A stretch of 7,649 nucleotides of DNA. Origin: an uncultured Pseudomonas sp. (lineage in GTDB: Bacteria; Pseudomonadota; Gammaproteobacteria; Pseudomonadales; Pseudomonadaceae). The stretch covers positions 1 to 7,649 of the forward strand of contig NZ_CAMPHN010000196.1 in NCBI RefSeq assembly GCF_946885885.1, given 5' to 3'. Both the position numbers and the translations under genes were made by a program. Below the pieces are notes generated by a model, which worked only from the letters and a program-made list of their open reading frames with translations, was not told where the DNA came from and did no database searches. Shown here one piece after another: positions 1 through 7,347 of this stretch; position 1 is the first letter of the stretch, and each line of letters opens with the position of its first letter.

Positions 1-2824
1 CAAGCCGAGCGCCTACTTCACCGATTACGTGCGCCGCTACACCGACTTCCCGGTGCTGGTGCTGCTGAAAGATCACCCGGGCGCCACCCCCGAACTGAAT
101 GGCTACCAGCCGGACCGTTTCCTGCGCGCCGCCGACCTGGCGGGCAATCTCGGCCAGGAAAACAACCCAGAGTGGAAAACCATCGCCATCGATAGCGAGA
201 CCAATCAGCTGGTCTCGCCGCAGGGTTCGATCGGCTACCGCTGGGGCGAGAAGGGCAAGTGGAACATCGAAGCCCGCGAAGGCGGCGAGGGTCGTGAAGT
301 CAAACTGCAACTGAGCCTGATCGGCGAGGAAGTCGCCGGTTCTGAAGTAGTCGAGGTGGCCTTCCCATACTTCGGCGGCCAGAGCCACGAGCACTTCCAG
401 CATGTCGCCGGCGATGCCGTGCAGCTGCGCCGCGTGCCGGTGCGTTCGATCACCCTGGCCGACGGCACGCAAGCCAAGGTCGCCACCGTATTCGACTTGT
501 CGGCCGCCAACCTGGCGATCGACCGCGGCCTGGGCGGCGCCAACGTGGCCAAGGATTACGACGACGCCAGCGTGCCGGGCACCCCGGCCTGGCAGGAGCG
601 GATCACCGGCGTGTCGCGCGAGAAGGCGATCCAGATCGCCCGCGAGTTCGCCGATAACGCCGACAAGACCAAGGGCCGCAGCATGATCATCGTCGGTGCG
701 GCGATGAACCACTGGTACCACATGGACATGAACTACCGCGGGCTGATCAATATGCTCATGCTCTGCGGTTGCGTCGGCCAAACCGGTGGCGGTTGGGCCC
801 ACTATGTCGGCCAGGAAAAACTGCGCCCGCAGTGCGGCTGGCTGCCGCTGGCCTTCGGCCTGGACTGGAGCCGCCCACCGCGGCAGATGAACGGCACCAG
901 CTTCTTCTATGGCCATTCCTCCCAGTGGCGCCATGAAAAAATGAGCATGCACGAGGTGCTCTCGCCGCTGGCCGACAAATCGCAGTTCCCCGAGCATGCG
1001 CTGGACTACAACATCCGCGCCGAACGCGCCGGCTGGTTGCCGAGCGCGCCGCAGCTCAACCGTAACCCGCTGCAAATCACTCGCGACGCCGCAGCGGCCG
1101 GCCTGTCGCCGGTGGATTACGTGACCCGCTCGCTGGCCGACGGCTCCCTGCGTTTCGCCTGCGAGCAGCCGGACAGCCCGGCCAACTTCCCGCGCAACAT
1201 GTTCATCTGGCGTTCGAACCTGCTCGGCAGCTCGGGCAAGGGCCATGAGTACATGCTCAAGTACCTGTTGGGCACCAAGAACGGCGTGATGAACGAGGAC
1301 CTCGGCAAGCGCGGCGGCTTCAAGCCGGGCGAGGTCGACTGGGTGGACGAAGGCGCGATCGGCAAGCTCGATCTGGTCACCACCCTGGATTTCCGCATGT
1401 CCAGCACCTGCGTCTACTCGGACATCGTTCTGCCGACGGCGACCTGGTACGAGAAGGACGACATGAACACCTCGGACATGCACCCGTTCATCCACCCGCT
1501 GTCCGCGGCCATCGACCCGGCCTGGGAATCGCGTTCCGACTGGGAAATCTACAAAGGCATCGCCAAGGCGTTCTCCGCGATGTCGGTCGGCCAACTTGGC
1601 GTCGAACAGGACCTGGTGACCATCCCGATGCTGCACGACAGCCCCGGCGAACTGGCCCAGCCGTTCGGCGGCATCGACTGGAAAACCGCCGGCGAGGCGC
1701 CGGTGCCGGGCAAGAACTGCCCGAACATGACGGTGGTCGAGCGCGACTACCCGAACGTCTACAAGAAGTTCACCTCCCTCGGGCCATTGCTGGACAAGCT
1801 GGGCAACGGCGGCAAGGGCATCAACTGGAACACCGAGCATGAAGTCGAGTTCCTCGGCGAGCTGAACCACAAGGTGCGCGCCGAGGGCGTCAGCCAGGGT
1901 CGGCCGCAGATCGAATCGGCCATCGATGCCGCCGAGGTGATTCTCTCCCTGGCCCCCGAAACCAACGGCCACGTGGCGCTCAAGGCCTGGGCGGCGCTGT
2001 CGCAGTTCACCGGCCGCGACCACAGCCACCTGGCGATCAACAAGGCACACGAGGCGATCCGCTTCCGCGATATCCAGGCGCAGCCGCGCAAGATCATCTC
2101 CAGCCCGACCTGGTCGGGTCTCGAAGACGAGAAGGTCAGCTACAACGCCGGCTACACCAACGTTCACGAGCTGATCCCGTGGCGCACCATCACCGGCCGC
2201 CAGCAGTTCTACCAGGATCACCCGTGGATGCAGGCGTTCGGCGAGCAGATGATGAGTTACCGGCCGCCGATCAACACCCGCACCATCGACTACGTGAAGG
2301 GCAAGCGGCCGAACGGCAACACCGAGATCGTCCTCAACTGGATCACTCCGCACCAGAAGTGGGGCATCCACAGCACCTACTCGGACAACCTGATCATGCT
2401 CACCCTGAGCCGCGGCGGGCCGATCATCTGGCTCTCGGAAACCGACGCCAAGCGCGCCGGCATCGAGGACAACGACTGGGTCGAGTGCTTCAACGCCAAC
2501 GGCGCGTTGACCGCCCGCGCGGTGGTCAGCCAGCGGGTCAAGGACGGCATGGTGATGATGTACCACGCCCAGGAACGCATCGTGAACGTGCCCGGCAGCG
2601 AGACCACCAAGACCCGCGGCGGCCACCACAACTCGGTGACCCGCGTGGTGCTCAAGCCCACCCACATGATCGGCGGCTACGCCCAGCAGGCCTACGGCTT
2701 CAACTATTACGGCACGGTCGGTTGCAACCGCGACGAATTCGTCGTGGTGCGCAAGATGAACAGGGTCGACTGGCTCGACGGTTCGGACGACGCCCTGCCA
2801 CAACCTTTGCCGCAAGATATCTGA
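1..2824 (+). CDS. narG: Respiratory nitrate reductase alpha subunit NarG (5' end cut off)
   Basis: This is the catalytic Mo-bisMGD subunit that reduces nitrate to nitrite on the cytoplasmic face of the membrane, fed with electrons by NarH. Codons run from base 2, so 940 residues are visible of a family length of about 1250. The missing N-terminus would carry the FS0 iron-sulfur ligands and the Mo-ligating Asp. The visible part follows E. coli NarG (from memory) nearly throughout. Examples are YFTDYVRRYTD at the left edge, the HWYHMDMNYRGLINML region near 710-757, TWYEKDDMNTSDMHPFIHP near 1442-1498, and the C-terminal molybdopterin dinucleotide-binding domain ending in AYGFNYYGTVGCNRDEFVVV near 2690-2750. 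No frameshift or internal stop is seen. It lies 11 nt upstream of narH in the same operon. The apparent ATG/GTG starts near the left edge are internal, since the frame is open and homologous back to base 2. Confidence 0.98.
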   Translation, partial: KPSAYFTDYVRRYTDFPVLVLLKDHPGATPELNGYQPDRFLRAADLAGNLGQENNPEWKTIAIDSETNQLVSPQGSIGYRWGEKGKWNIEAREGGEGREVKLQLSLIGEEVAGSEVVEVAFPYFGGQSHEHFQHVAGDAVQLRRVPVRSITLADGTQAKVATVFDLSAANLAIDRGLGGANVAKDYDDASVPGTPAWQERITGVSREKAIQIAREFADNADKTKGRSMIIVGAAMNHWYHMDMNYRGLINMLMLCGCVGQTGGGWAHYVGQEKLRPQCGWLPLAFGLDWSRPPRQMNGTSFFYGHSSQWRHEKMSMHEVLSPLADKSQFPEHALDYNIRAERAGWLPSAPQLNRNPLQITRDAAAAGLSPVDYVTRSLADGSLRFACEQPDSPANFPRNMFIWRSNLLGSSGKGHEYMLKYLLGTKNGVMNEDLGKRGGFKPGEVDWVDEGAIGKLDLVTTLDFRMSSTCVYSDIVLPTATWYEKDDMNTSDMHPFIHPLSAAIDPAWESRSDWEIYKGIAKAFSAMSVGQLGVEQDLVTIPMLHDSPGELAQPFGGIDWKTAGEAPVPGKNCPNMTVVERDYPNVYKKFTSLGPLLDKLGNGGKGINWNTEHEVEFLGELNHKVRAEGVSQGRPQIESAIDAAEVILSLAPETNGHVALKAWAALSQFTGRDHSHLAINKAHEAIRFRDIQAQPRKIISSPTWSGLEDEKVSYNAGYTNVHELIPWRTITGRQQFYQDHPWMQAFGEQMMSYRPPINTRTIDYVKGKRPNGNTEIVLNWITPHQKWGIHSTYSDNLIMLTLSRGGPIIWLSETDAKRAGIEDNDWVECFNANGALTARAVVSQRVKDGMVMMYHAQERIVNVPGSETTKTRGGHHNSVTRVVLKPTHMIGGYAQQAYGFNYYGTVGCNRDEFVVVRKMNRVDWLDGSDDALPQPLPQDI

Positions 2825-2835
2825 GGACTGATGCC

Positions 2836-4374
2836 ATGAAAATTCGCTCACAAGTTGGCATGGTGTTGAACCTGGACAAGTGCATCGGTTGCCACACCTG
2901 TTCGATCACCTGCAAAAACGTCTGGACCAGCCGCGAAGGCATGGAATACGCCTGGTTCAACAACGTCGAAACCAAGCCGGGCATCGGCTACCCCAAGGAA
3001 TGGGAAAACCAGGACAAGTGGAAAGGCGGCTGGGTGCGCAACCAGGACGGCTCGATCAACCCGAAAATCGGCGGCAAGTTCCGCGTGCTGGCGAACATCT
3101 TCGCCAACCCGGACCTGCCGAGCATCGACGACTACTACGAGCCGTTCGACTTCGACTACCAGCACCTGCACACCGCGCCCCTCGGCGAGCACCAGCCGAC
3201 CGCACGGCCGCGCTCGGCGATTTCCGGCAAGCGCATGCAGAAAATCGAGTGGGGCCCGAACTGGGAGGAAATTCTCGGCACCGAGTTCGCCAAGCGGCGC
3301 AAGGACAAGAACTTCGACAAGGTCCAGGCGGACATCTACGGCGAGTATGAAAATACTTTCATGATGTACCTGCCGCGCCTGTGCGAGCACTGCCTCAACC
3401 CGGCGTGCGCGGCGTCCTGCCCGAGCGGTGCGATCTACAAGCGCGAAGAAGACGGCATCGTGCTGATCGACCAGGAAAAATGCCGCGGCTGGCGGATGTG
3501 CATCAGCGGTTGCCCGTACAAGAAGATCTACTTCAACTGGAAGAGCGGCAAATCCGAGAAGTGCATCTTCTGCTACCCGCGCATCGAGGCCGGCATGCCG
3601 ACCGTGTGTTCGGAAACCTGCGTCGGCCGTATCCGCTACCTCGGCGTATTGCTGTACGACGCCGACCGCATCCATGAAGTGGCCAGCACGCCGAACGAGC
3701 AGGACCTCTACCACAAGCAACTGGAGATGTTCCTCGACCCGTTCGACCCGAAAGTCATCGCCCAGGCCCTGGCCGACGGCGTGCCGCAATCGGTGATCGA
3801 CGCCGCGCAGAAGTCCCCGGTGTACAAAATGGCGGTCGACTGGAAGCTGGCGCTGCCGCTGCACCCGGAATACCGCACGCTGCCGATGGTCTGGTACGTG
3901 CCGCCGCTGTCGCCGATCCAGAACGCCGCGCAAGCCGGCAATGTCGGCATGAACGGGGTGATTCCGGATGTCGACAGCCTGCGCATCCCGCTGCGTTACC
4001 TGGCCAACCTGCTCACCGCCGGCGATGTGCGCCCGGTCAAGCTGGCGCTCAAGCGTCTGCTGGCGATGCGCGCCTACAAGCGTGCCGAGCAAGTGGACGG
4101 CGTGCAGGACCTGCAAGTGCTCAACGAAACCGGCCTGAGCGTGGCGCAAGTCGAGGAGATGTACCGCTACCTGGCCATCGCCAACTACGAAGACCGTTTC
4201 GTGATTCCCAGCGCGCACCGCGAGGAGGCGACCAGCGATGCCTTCGCCGAGCGTTCCGGTTGTGGCTTCAGCTTCGGCAGCGGCTGTAGCGGCAGCTCGG
4301 ACACCAACCTGTTCGGCGCGAAGAAGGCCAACCAGCGCGACGTGCTGAAAACCGTACAGTTGTGGGAGGACTGA
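2836..4374 (+). CDS. narH: Respiratory nitrate reductase beta subunit NarH
   Basis: This is the iron-sulfur subunit that passes electrons from the NarI hemes to NarG. It is 512 aa, the same length I recall for E. coli NarH, and begins MKIRSQVGMVLNLDKC. Cluster-ligand cysteines are visible as Cys16/19/22/26 (CIGCHTC then C), Cys183/186/191/195, Cys216/222/226 with the KCRGW tryptophan at 219 that is typical of the site holding a [3Fe-4S] cluster, and Cys243/246/258/262. This is the expected 3x[4Fe-4S] plus 1x[3Fe-4S] set. The C-terminus has the conserved CGFSFGSGC stretch. The start is set by homology and by TGAGGA 8 nt upstream, overlapping the narG stop. An out-of-frame ATG at 2831 reads only ATG CCA TGA. 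The same frame is open back to 2179, but that upstream part is a shadow of narG. Confidence 0.98.
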   Translation: MKIRSQVGMVLNLDKCIGCHTCSITCKNVWTSREGMEYAWFNNVETKPGIGYPKEWENQDKWKGGWVRNQDGSINPKIGGKFRVLANIFANPDLPSIDDYYEPFDFDYQHLHTAPLGEHQPTARPRSAISGKRMQKIEWGPNWEEILGTEFAKRRKDKNFDKVQADIYGEYENTFMMYLPRLCEHCLNPACAASCPSGAIYKREEDGIVLIDQEKCRGWRMCISGCPYKKIYFNWKSGKSEKCIFCYPRIEAGMPTVCSETCVGRIRYLGVLLYDADRIHEVASTPNEQDLYHKQLEMFLDPFDPKVIAQALADGVPQSVIDAAQKSPVYKMAVDWKLALPLHPEYRTLPMVWYVPPLSPIQNAAQAGNVGMNGVIPDVDSLRIPLRYLANLLTAGDVRPVKLALKRLLAMRAYKRAEQVDGVQDLQVLNETGLSVAQVEEMYRYLAIANYEDRFVIPSAHREEATSDAFAERSGCGFSFGSGCSGSSDTNLFGAKKANQRDVLKTVQLWED

Positions 4375-4376
4375 GC

Positions 4377-5132
4377 ATGCAAATTCTCAAGGTGATTTCC
4401 CTGTTGCTGGATTACCCGACCGAACAACTGCTGGAGGGCCGCGACGAACTCGCCGCGGCCATCGCCAGGTCGCGCGAGATCAGCCCGCAGCAGCGCGCTG
4501 CATTGCAGGAACTGCTGGCGCTGATCGGCGACAACGACTTGATGGATGGCCAGGAGCACTACGGCGCGTTGTTCGGCCGCGGTCGTTCGCTATCGCTGCT
4601 GCTGTTCGAGCACGTGCACGGCGAGTCCCGCGACCGTGGCCAGGCCATGGTCGACATGCTGGCGCAGTACGAGGCCGCGGGTTTCGCCATCGGCGTCAAG
4701 GAGCTGCCGGACTATATCCCGCTGTATCTGGAGTTCCTCTCCACCCGCGAGGATTTGGAGGCCCGCGAGGGCTTGGCCGATATCGCGCATCTGCTGGCGT
4801 TGTTGGCGACCCGTCTGGACGAGCGTGAAAGCGCCTACGCCGGGTGCTTCCGCGCGTTGTTGCAGATCGCCGGGGTCGAGCCCCAACAGGCCGTGGCCGA
4901 GATGCGCCAGCAGGTCGCCGCCGAGGTGCGCGACGACTCGCTCGAAGCCCTCGACAAGATCTGGGAGGAAGAGGCGGTCGATTTCCTCAAGGCCGAGCAG
5001 CAGGACCGCTGCCCGAGCCAGACGACGATGCCGGGCAAGGCCCGCGAAGAAGTGCCGGTGCCGTTGCACTGGGTGGATTTCAAGCATGAAGGCCCGGCCG
5101 CCGCGCCGGTTCAGGAGGTGCGCAATGTCTAA
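4377..5132 (+). CDS. narJ: Nitrate reductase assembly chaperone NarJ (delta subunit)
   Basis: This is a cytoplasmic chaperone of the TorD/DmsD/NarJ family. It is not part of the final enzyme. It binds the NarG N-terminus and allows molybdenum cofactor insertion before the complex docks on NarI. It is 251 aa, slightly longer than the roughly 236 aa of E. coli NarJ, with the extra length mainly in the C-terminal tail after about residue 215. Family features include the start MQILKVISLLLDYPT, the HYGALFGRGRSLSLLLFEHVHGES block (about residues 62-85, quoted in part as LFEHVHGESRDRGQAM) and the PDYIPLYLEFLS motif near residues 116-127. The ATG is 2 nt after the narH stop, with a strong GGGAGGA at 4364-4370 inside the end of narH, indicating translational coupling. 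The 3' end overlaps narI by 8 nt. Confidence 0.97.
   Translation: MQILKVISLLLDYPTEQLLEGRDELAAAIARSREISPQQRAALQELLALIGDNDLMDGQEHYGALFGRGRSLSLLLFEHVHGESRDRGQAMVDMLAQYEAAGFAIGVKELPDYIPLYLEFLSTREDLEAREGLADIAHLLALLATRLDERESAYAGCFRALLQIAGVEPQQAVAEMRQQVAAEVRDDSLEALDKIWEEEAVDFLKAEQQDRCPSQTTMPGKAREEVPVPLHWVDFKHEGPAAAPVQEVRNV
5113..5120 (+). promoter_or_regulatory. Ribosome binding site of narI inside narJ
   Basis: AGGAGGTG sits 4 nt before the ATG at 5125, a near-perfect Shine-Dalgarno match. It lies within the last codons of narJ and sets the narI start, placing the two genes in an 8-nt overlap (ATG at 5125, narJ TAA at 5130-5132). Confidence 0.85.
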
Positions 5133-5928
5133 CATCAATCTGCTGGCGTTCGGGGTCTATCCCTATATCGCCCTGGCCATCTGCATCATCGGCAGTTGGG
5201 CGCGTTTCGACCTGTCGCAGTACAGCTGGAAGGCCGGCTCGAGCCAGATATTCGCCCGCTCGGCGGCCGAACAGCGCTATATGCGTATCGCCAGCAACCT
5301 GTTCCATGTCGGCGTGCTGTTCATCCTCGCCGGCCACTTCGTCGGTCTGTTGATGCCCGAGGCGCTCTACCACTCGGTCATCAGTACGCAGAACAAGCAA
5401 TTGCTGGCGATGGTCTCCGGTGGTTTCTTCGGCATCCTCTGCCTGATCGGCCTGTCGATGCTGCTCAAGCGTCGTCTCGGCGACCCGCGGGTACGGGCCA
5501 GCTCCAGCACCTCGGACATCCTGGTGCTGGTCGTGCTGTTGGTGCAGTTGGTTCTGGGCCTGCTGACCATAGTCGCTTCGACCGGCCATATGGATGGTTC
5601 GGTAATGGTGATGTTGGCCAACTGGGCGCAGTACACCGTGACCCTGCAACCGGCGGCGGCCGCGGCCTCCATCGCGCCGGTGGCGCTGGTCTACAAGCTG
5701 CACGTGTTCCTCGGCCTGACCTTGTTCGTGCTGTTTCCCTTCACCCGCCTGGTGCACATCGTCAGCGCGCCGGTGTGGTACCTGGGCCGGCGCTACCAGA
5801 TCGTCCGGCAGAAGGGCGTGCGCCCGGTCGCGTCACGGTCGCCGAAGGGGCGCCAGTTCGAGGAGCCGGTTCGCGAAGCGCCGGCGCAGCCGGTGCCCGG
5901 TTATGCCTTGAAAGCCAAGGATGCCTGA
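5125..5928 (+). CDS. narI: Respiratory nitrate reductase gamma subunit NarI (cytochrome b), C-terminally extended
   Basis: This membrane subunit oxidises quinol and passes electrons through two b-type hemes to NarH. It is 267 aa, with about five hydrophobic segments near residues 7-25, 57-76, 93-114, 131-152 and 186-208. The four expected heme ligands are present as His61, His71 (FHVGVLFILAGH), His193 (KLH) and His211 (RLVHI), matching His56/66/187/205 of E. coli NarI as I recall it. Other family motifs are YPYIA, LLKRRLGDPRVRA and GHMDGS. E. coli NarI is about 225 aa. This protein has a few extra residues before TM2 and a tail of about 37 residues after YQIVRQK that is rich in Pro, Arg, Lys and Glu and ends at KAKDA. 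By the known topology that tail would be cytoplasmic. The same frame is open back to 4546, but upstream it only shadows narJ. Confidence 0.97.
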   Translation: MSNINLLAFGVYPYIALAICIIGSWARFDLSQYSWKAGSSQIFARSAAEQRYMRIASNLFHVGVLFILAGHFVGLLMPEALYHSVISTQNKQLLAMVSGGFFGILCLIGLSMLLKRRLGDPRVRASSSTSDILVLVVLLVQLVLGLLTIVASTGHMDGSVMVMLANWAQYTVTLQPAAAAASIAPVALVYKLHVFLGLTLFVLFPFTRLVHIVSAPVWYLGRRYQIVRQKGVRPVASRSPKGRQFEEPVREAPAQPVPGYALKAKDA

Positions 5929-5934
5929 GCCCTT

Positions 5935-5964
5935 GCCCCGGCTGGCGCAAAGCACCGGCCGGGC
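5935..5964 (+). other. Imperfect hairpin after narI
   Basis: GCCCCGGCTGG (5935-5945) can pair with CCGGCCGGGC (5955-5964), giving a 10-bp stem with one bulged C and one G-U pair, closed by a 9-nt loop. No T-run follows, so it does not look like a standard intrinsic terminator. It could be an mRNA processing or stabilising structure at the end of narGHJI, or a weak attenuator. The gap continues as unremarkable sequence up to the Shine-Dalgarno of the small gene. Confidence 0.45.
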
Positions 5965-6003
5965 ACGTCGGGTGCTCGATCAATAATCAATGAGGTAACG
6001 ATC

Positions 6004-6180
6004 ATGGGATGTGGATGCGGTGGCGGTAATGCGGGACAGGGCGGTTGCGGTGGACAGAAGCAGTCGCTCGACGAGCGGGTCGATGCCCCCGTGGTACAGC
6101 AACAGGCGCCCGAATCGCGGCCTACGGCCGACGAGCCGGAAGCCGAGCTGAACAGCGTAAAGACCGAACAAGCGGAATAG
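6004..6180 (+). CDS. Small Cys/Gly-rich protein, N-terminus duplicated in the next gene (58 aa)
   Basis: I do not recognise a named family. The 58-residue product starts MGCGCGGGNAGQGGCGG, with cysteines at positions 3, 5 and 15. It continues as a hydrophilic tail rich in Gln, Glu and Pro, ending SVKTEQAE. There is no signal peptide or membrane segment. Support for a real gene: ATG with TGAGGTAA at 5991-5998 about 5 nt upstream, same strand and spacing as the operon (75 nt after narI, 60 nt before the isomerase gene), and a first 16 residues matching those of the isomerase at 14 of 16 positions. At DNA level 39 of 48 bases match, with most differences at third codon positions, as expected for a translated duplicate. 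It could be a metal- or cluster-binding small protein, or a remnant of a duplicated isomerase gene that kept only the N-terminus. No function is assigned. Confidence 0.72.
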   Translation: MGCGCGGGNAGQGGCGGQKQSLDERVDAPVVQQQAPESRPTADEPEAELNSVKTEQAE

Positions 6181-6191
6181 CGGCAAACAAC

Positions 6192-6220
6192 GAGCGGCTG
6201 TCGGAATACGGCAGCCGCTC
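6192..6220 (+). other. Strong hairpin between the small gene and the isomerase gene
   Basis: GAGCGGCTGTCG (6192-6203) pairs with CGGCAGCCGCTC (6209-6220): a 12-bp stem with one G-U pair and the 5-nt loop GAATA. It ends 20 nt before the ATG at 6241 and lies just upstream of the ribosome binding site (GAGGAACAGG, 6229-6238). No T-run follows. It may protect or process the mRNA, or set the relative expression of the two genes. It does not carry the GTAG head seen in the repeats further downstream. Confidence 0.6.
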
Positions 6221-6240
6221 CACGAATCGAGGAACAGGTC

Positions 6241-7191
6241 ATGGCATGCGGATGTGGTGGTAGCAATGCGGGGCAGGGCGGTTGTGGCGAGGTAAAAGCG
6301 CCGCCCGCCGTCGTGCTGGAAACTGAATTGGCCCAGGAACCGGCAGTGCTTGCCGCGAGCGCGGTGCTCGAGCACAGCGCCGAACCGCTGCTGATCGCCA
6401 GCAGCGAGCAGGAATGGCCGCGCATCCGGGTCAATGGGGTGACCATCGCCCCCGAAGCCATGGCCCAGGAGCTGCAATATCACCCGGCAGAAAGCCGCGA
6501 GGAGGCATTGTTTCTCGCCGCCCAGGCGCTGGTGATCCGCGAGCTGTTGCAGCAACGCATCATCGAACTGGGCCTGAGCGTGACGCCCGCCCCCGGGCAG
6601 AGCGAAGAAGAAGCCGCGACCGCGCTGCTGATCGAGCGGGAAGTGCTACTGCCCGAATGCGACGAAGCGAGTTGCCAGCGTTACTACCAACACAACAGCA
6701 GCCGTTATGCCACCGCGCCCTTGCTGGCCGTGCGGCATATCCTGCTCGAATGCGCGCCGGAAGACGCCGAGGCCCGTAGCCTGGCGAAAGACCAGGCGGA
6801 AAGCCTGCTGGCCTTGCTGCAGGAAGATCCCGGCCGTTTCGCCGAACTGGCGCAAGCCCATTCGGCCTGCCCGTCCAAAGCTCAGGCCGGTTCCCTGGGG
6901 CAGATCAGCAAGGGCCAGACTGTGCCCGAGTTCGAACGTCAGCTGTTCAAACTGCCGGCAGGGCTGGCCAGCCAACCGATCGAAAGCCGCTATGGCTGGC
7001 ATGTGGTCAGCATCGACCAACGCCTGGAAGGCAAGACGCTGCCCTACGAAATGGTCGCCGGCTCCATTCGCGCACTGCTGGAGCAGGGCGTATGGCAGAA
7101 AGCCGTGGCCCAGTACCTGCAAACCCTGATCGGCGCGGCGGATATCGTCGGCATTCAGCTGCAGGGCGCCGATTCGCCGCTGCTGCAATAG
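6241..7191 (+). CDS. Parvulin-type (PpiC/NifM-like) peptidyl-prolyl cis-trans isomerase
   Basis: The product is 316 aa, predicted to catalyse cis-trans isomerisation of X-Pro bonds. A rotamase domain spans about residues 163-262: AVRHILLE with the usual His (His166), AELAQAHSACPSKAQAGSLG with Cys210 in the place of the E. coli PpiC active-site Cys, the GQTVPEFERQLFKLPAG block, and YGWHVVSID with His254. Upstream, residues about 60-150 form a helical region (NGVTIAPEAMAQELQYHPAE and following) of the SurA_N/NifM kind. The N-terminus is MACGCGGSNAGQGGCG, with no signal peptide or transmembrane helix, so it is probably cytoplasmic. Linkers at 17-58 and after 300 look disordered. In Pseudomonas nar loci I recall such an isomerase between narI and moaA. 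A role in folding or maturing nitrate reductase or its partners is inferred from position only. The N-terminal motif duplicates that of the preceding small gene. Confidence 0.93.
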   Translation: MACGCGGSNAGQGGCGEVKAPPAVVLETELAQEPAVLAASAVLEHSAEPLLIASSEQEWPRIRVNGVTIAPEAMAQELQYHPAESREEALFLAAQALVIRELLQQRIIELGLSVTPAPGQSEEEAATALLIEREVLLPECDEASCQRYYQHNSSRYATAPLLAVRHILLECAPEDAEARSLAKDQAESLLALLQEDPGRFAELAQAHSACPSKAQAGSLGQISKGQTVPEFERQLFKLPAGLASQPIESRYGWHVVSIDQRLEGKTLPYEMVAGSIRALLEQGVWQKAVAQYLQTLIGAADIVGIQLQGADSPLLQ

Positions 7192-7207
7192 CAACAGTCG
7201 CGAACAG

Positions 7208-7237
7208 GTAGGGTGGATGACGCCTTTTTCATCCACC
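7208..7237 (+). repeat. GTAG-headed hairpin after the isomerase gene (REP-like or terminator)
   Basis: GTAG (7208-7211) is followed by GGTGGATGA (7212-7220), loop CGCCTTTT, and TCATCCACC (7229-7237), a perfect 9-bp stem. It begins 16 nt after the isomerase stop. No T-run follows the stem, the T-run being in the loop, so it is not a textbook terminator although it could act as one. I recall GTAGGGTGGA...TCCACC hairpins as common dispersed repeats in Pseudomonas and related genomes. Confidence 0.6.
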
Positions 7238-7262
7238 ATCGCTATATCTGGATCGCAGTTCT

Positions 7263-7330
7263 GTAGCCCGGATGCAATCCGGGGAGCGGTCTGGTCGGCA
7301 CACAAATTCCCCGGATTGCATCCGGGCTAC
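7263..7330. repeat. Inverted pair A of GTAG-headed palindromes (REP/BIME-like)
   Basis: Two copies face each other as a perfect 23-bp inverted repeat (7263-7285 and 7308-7330) with a 22-nt centre. Each copy is itself GTAG plus a small hairpin: CCCGGAT, loop GCA, ATCCGGG (7267-7283), and on the other strand 7310-7326 followed by CTAC at 7327-7330. A GTAG head followed by a palindrome is the layout of REP sequences recognised by REP-associated tyrosine transposases. Two REPs in inverted order are a BIME-like unit. Confidence 0.85.
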
Positions 7331-7347
7331 GGGAGCGCAGATCCTCC

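Noticed and set aside
2179..2835. Possible 5' extension of narH to an ATG at 2179.
   Set aside because: The translation there is an out-of-frame shadow of narG. Homology and the ribosome binding site place the start at 2836.
2848..4218. A 456-aa open frame on the - strand, opposite narH.
   Set aside because: It is fully antisense to a clear narH, has a biased composition (many Val, Arg, Ala, His) and resembles no family. Long antisense frames are expected in high-GC Pseudomonas coding DNA.
4546..5124. Possible 5' extension of narI to an ATG at 4546.
   Set aside because: Arg/Ser-rich shadow of narJ; the NarI family N-terminus and AGGAGGTG fix the start at 5125.
5080..5757. Open frame of 225 aa on the - strand opposite narI.
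   Set aside because: Low-complexity Gln/His/Arg-rich translation of the reverse of a membrane protein gene; no domain and no ribosome binding context.
5976..5990. ANR/DNR-like box (TCGAT...ATCAA) before the small gene.
   Set aside because: The half-sites are 5 nt apart rather than 4 and the first half-site has a mismatch, so it does not meet the TTGAT-N4-ATCAA pattern.
6004..6021. Lipoprotein-like Cys near the N-terminus of the small protein.
   Set aside because: There is no hydrophobic signal segment before the cysteine, so no lipobox is possible.
5980..6555. Overlapping - strand open frames across the small gene and the start of the isomerase gene.
   Set aside because: They cover both genes and their hairpins and show no recognisable domain. 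The + strand reading has ribosome binding sites and a duplicated peptide module.
6646..7305. 219-aa open frame on the - strand that starts in the repeat region.
   Set aside because: It begins inside repeat pair A and runs antisense to the parvulin domain; shadow frame.
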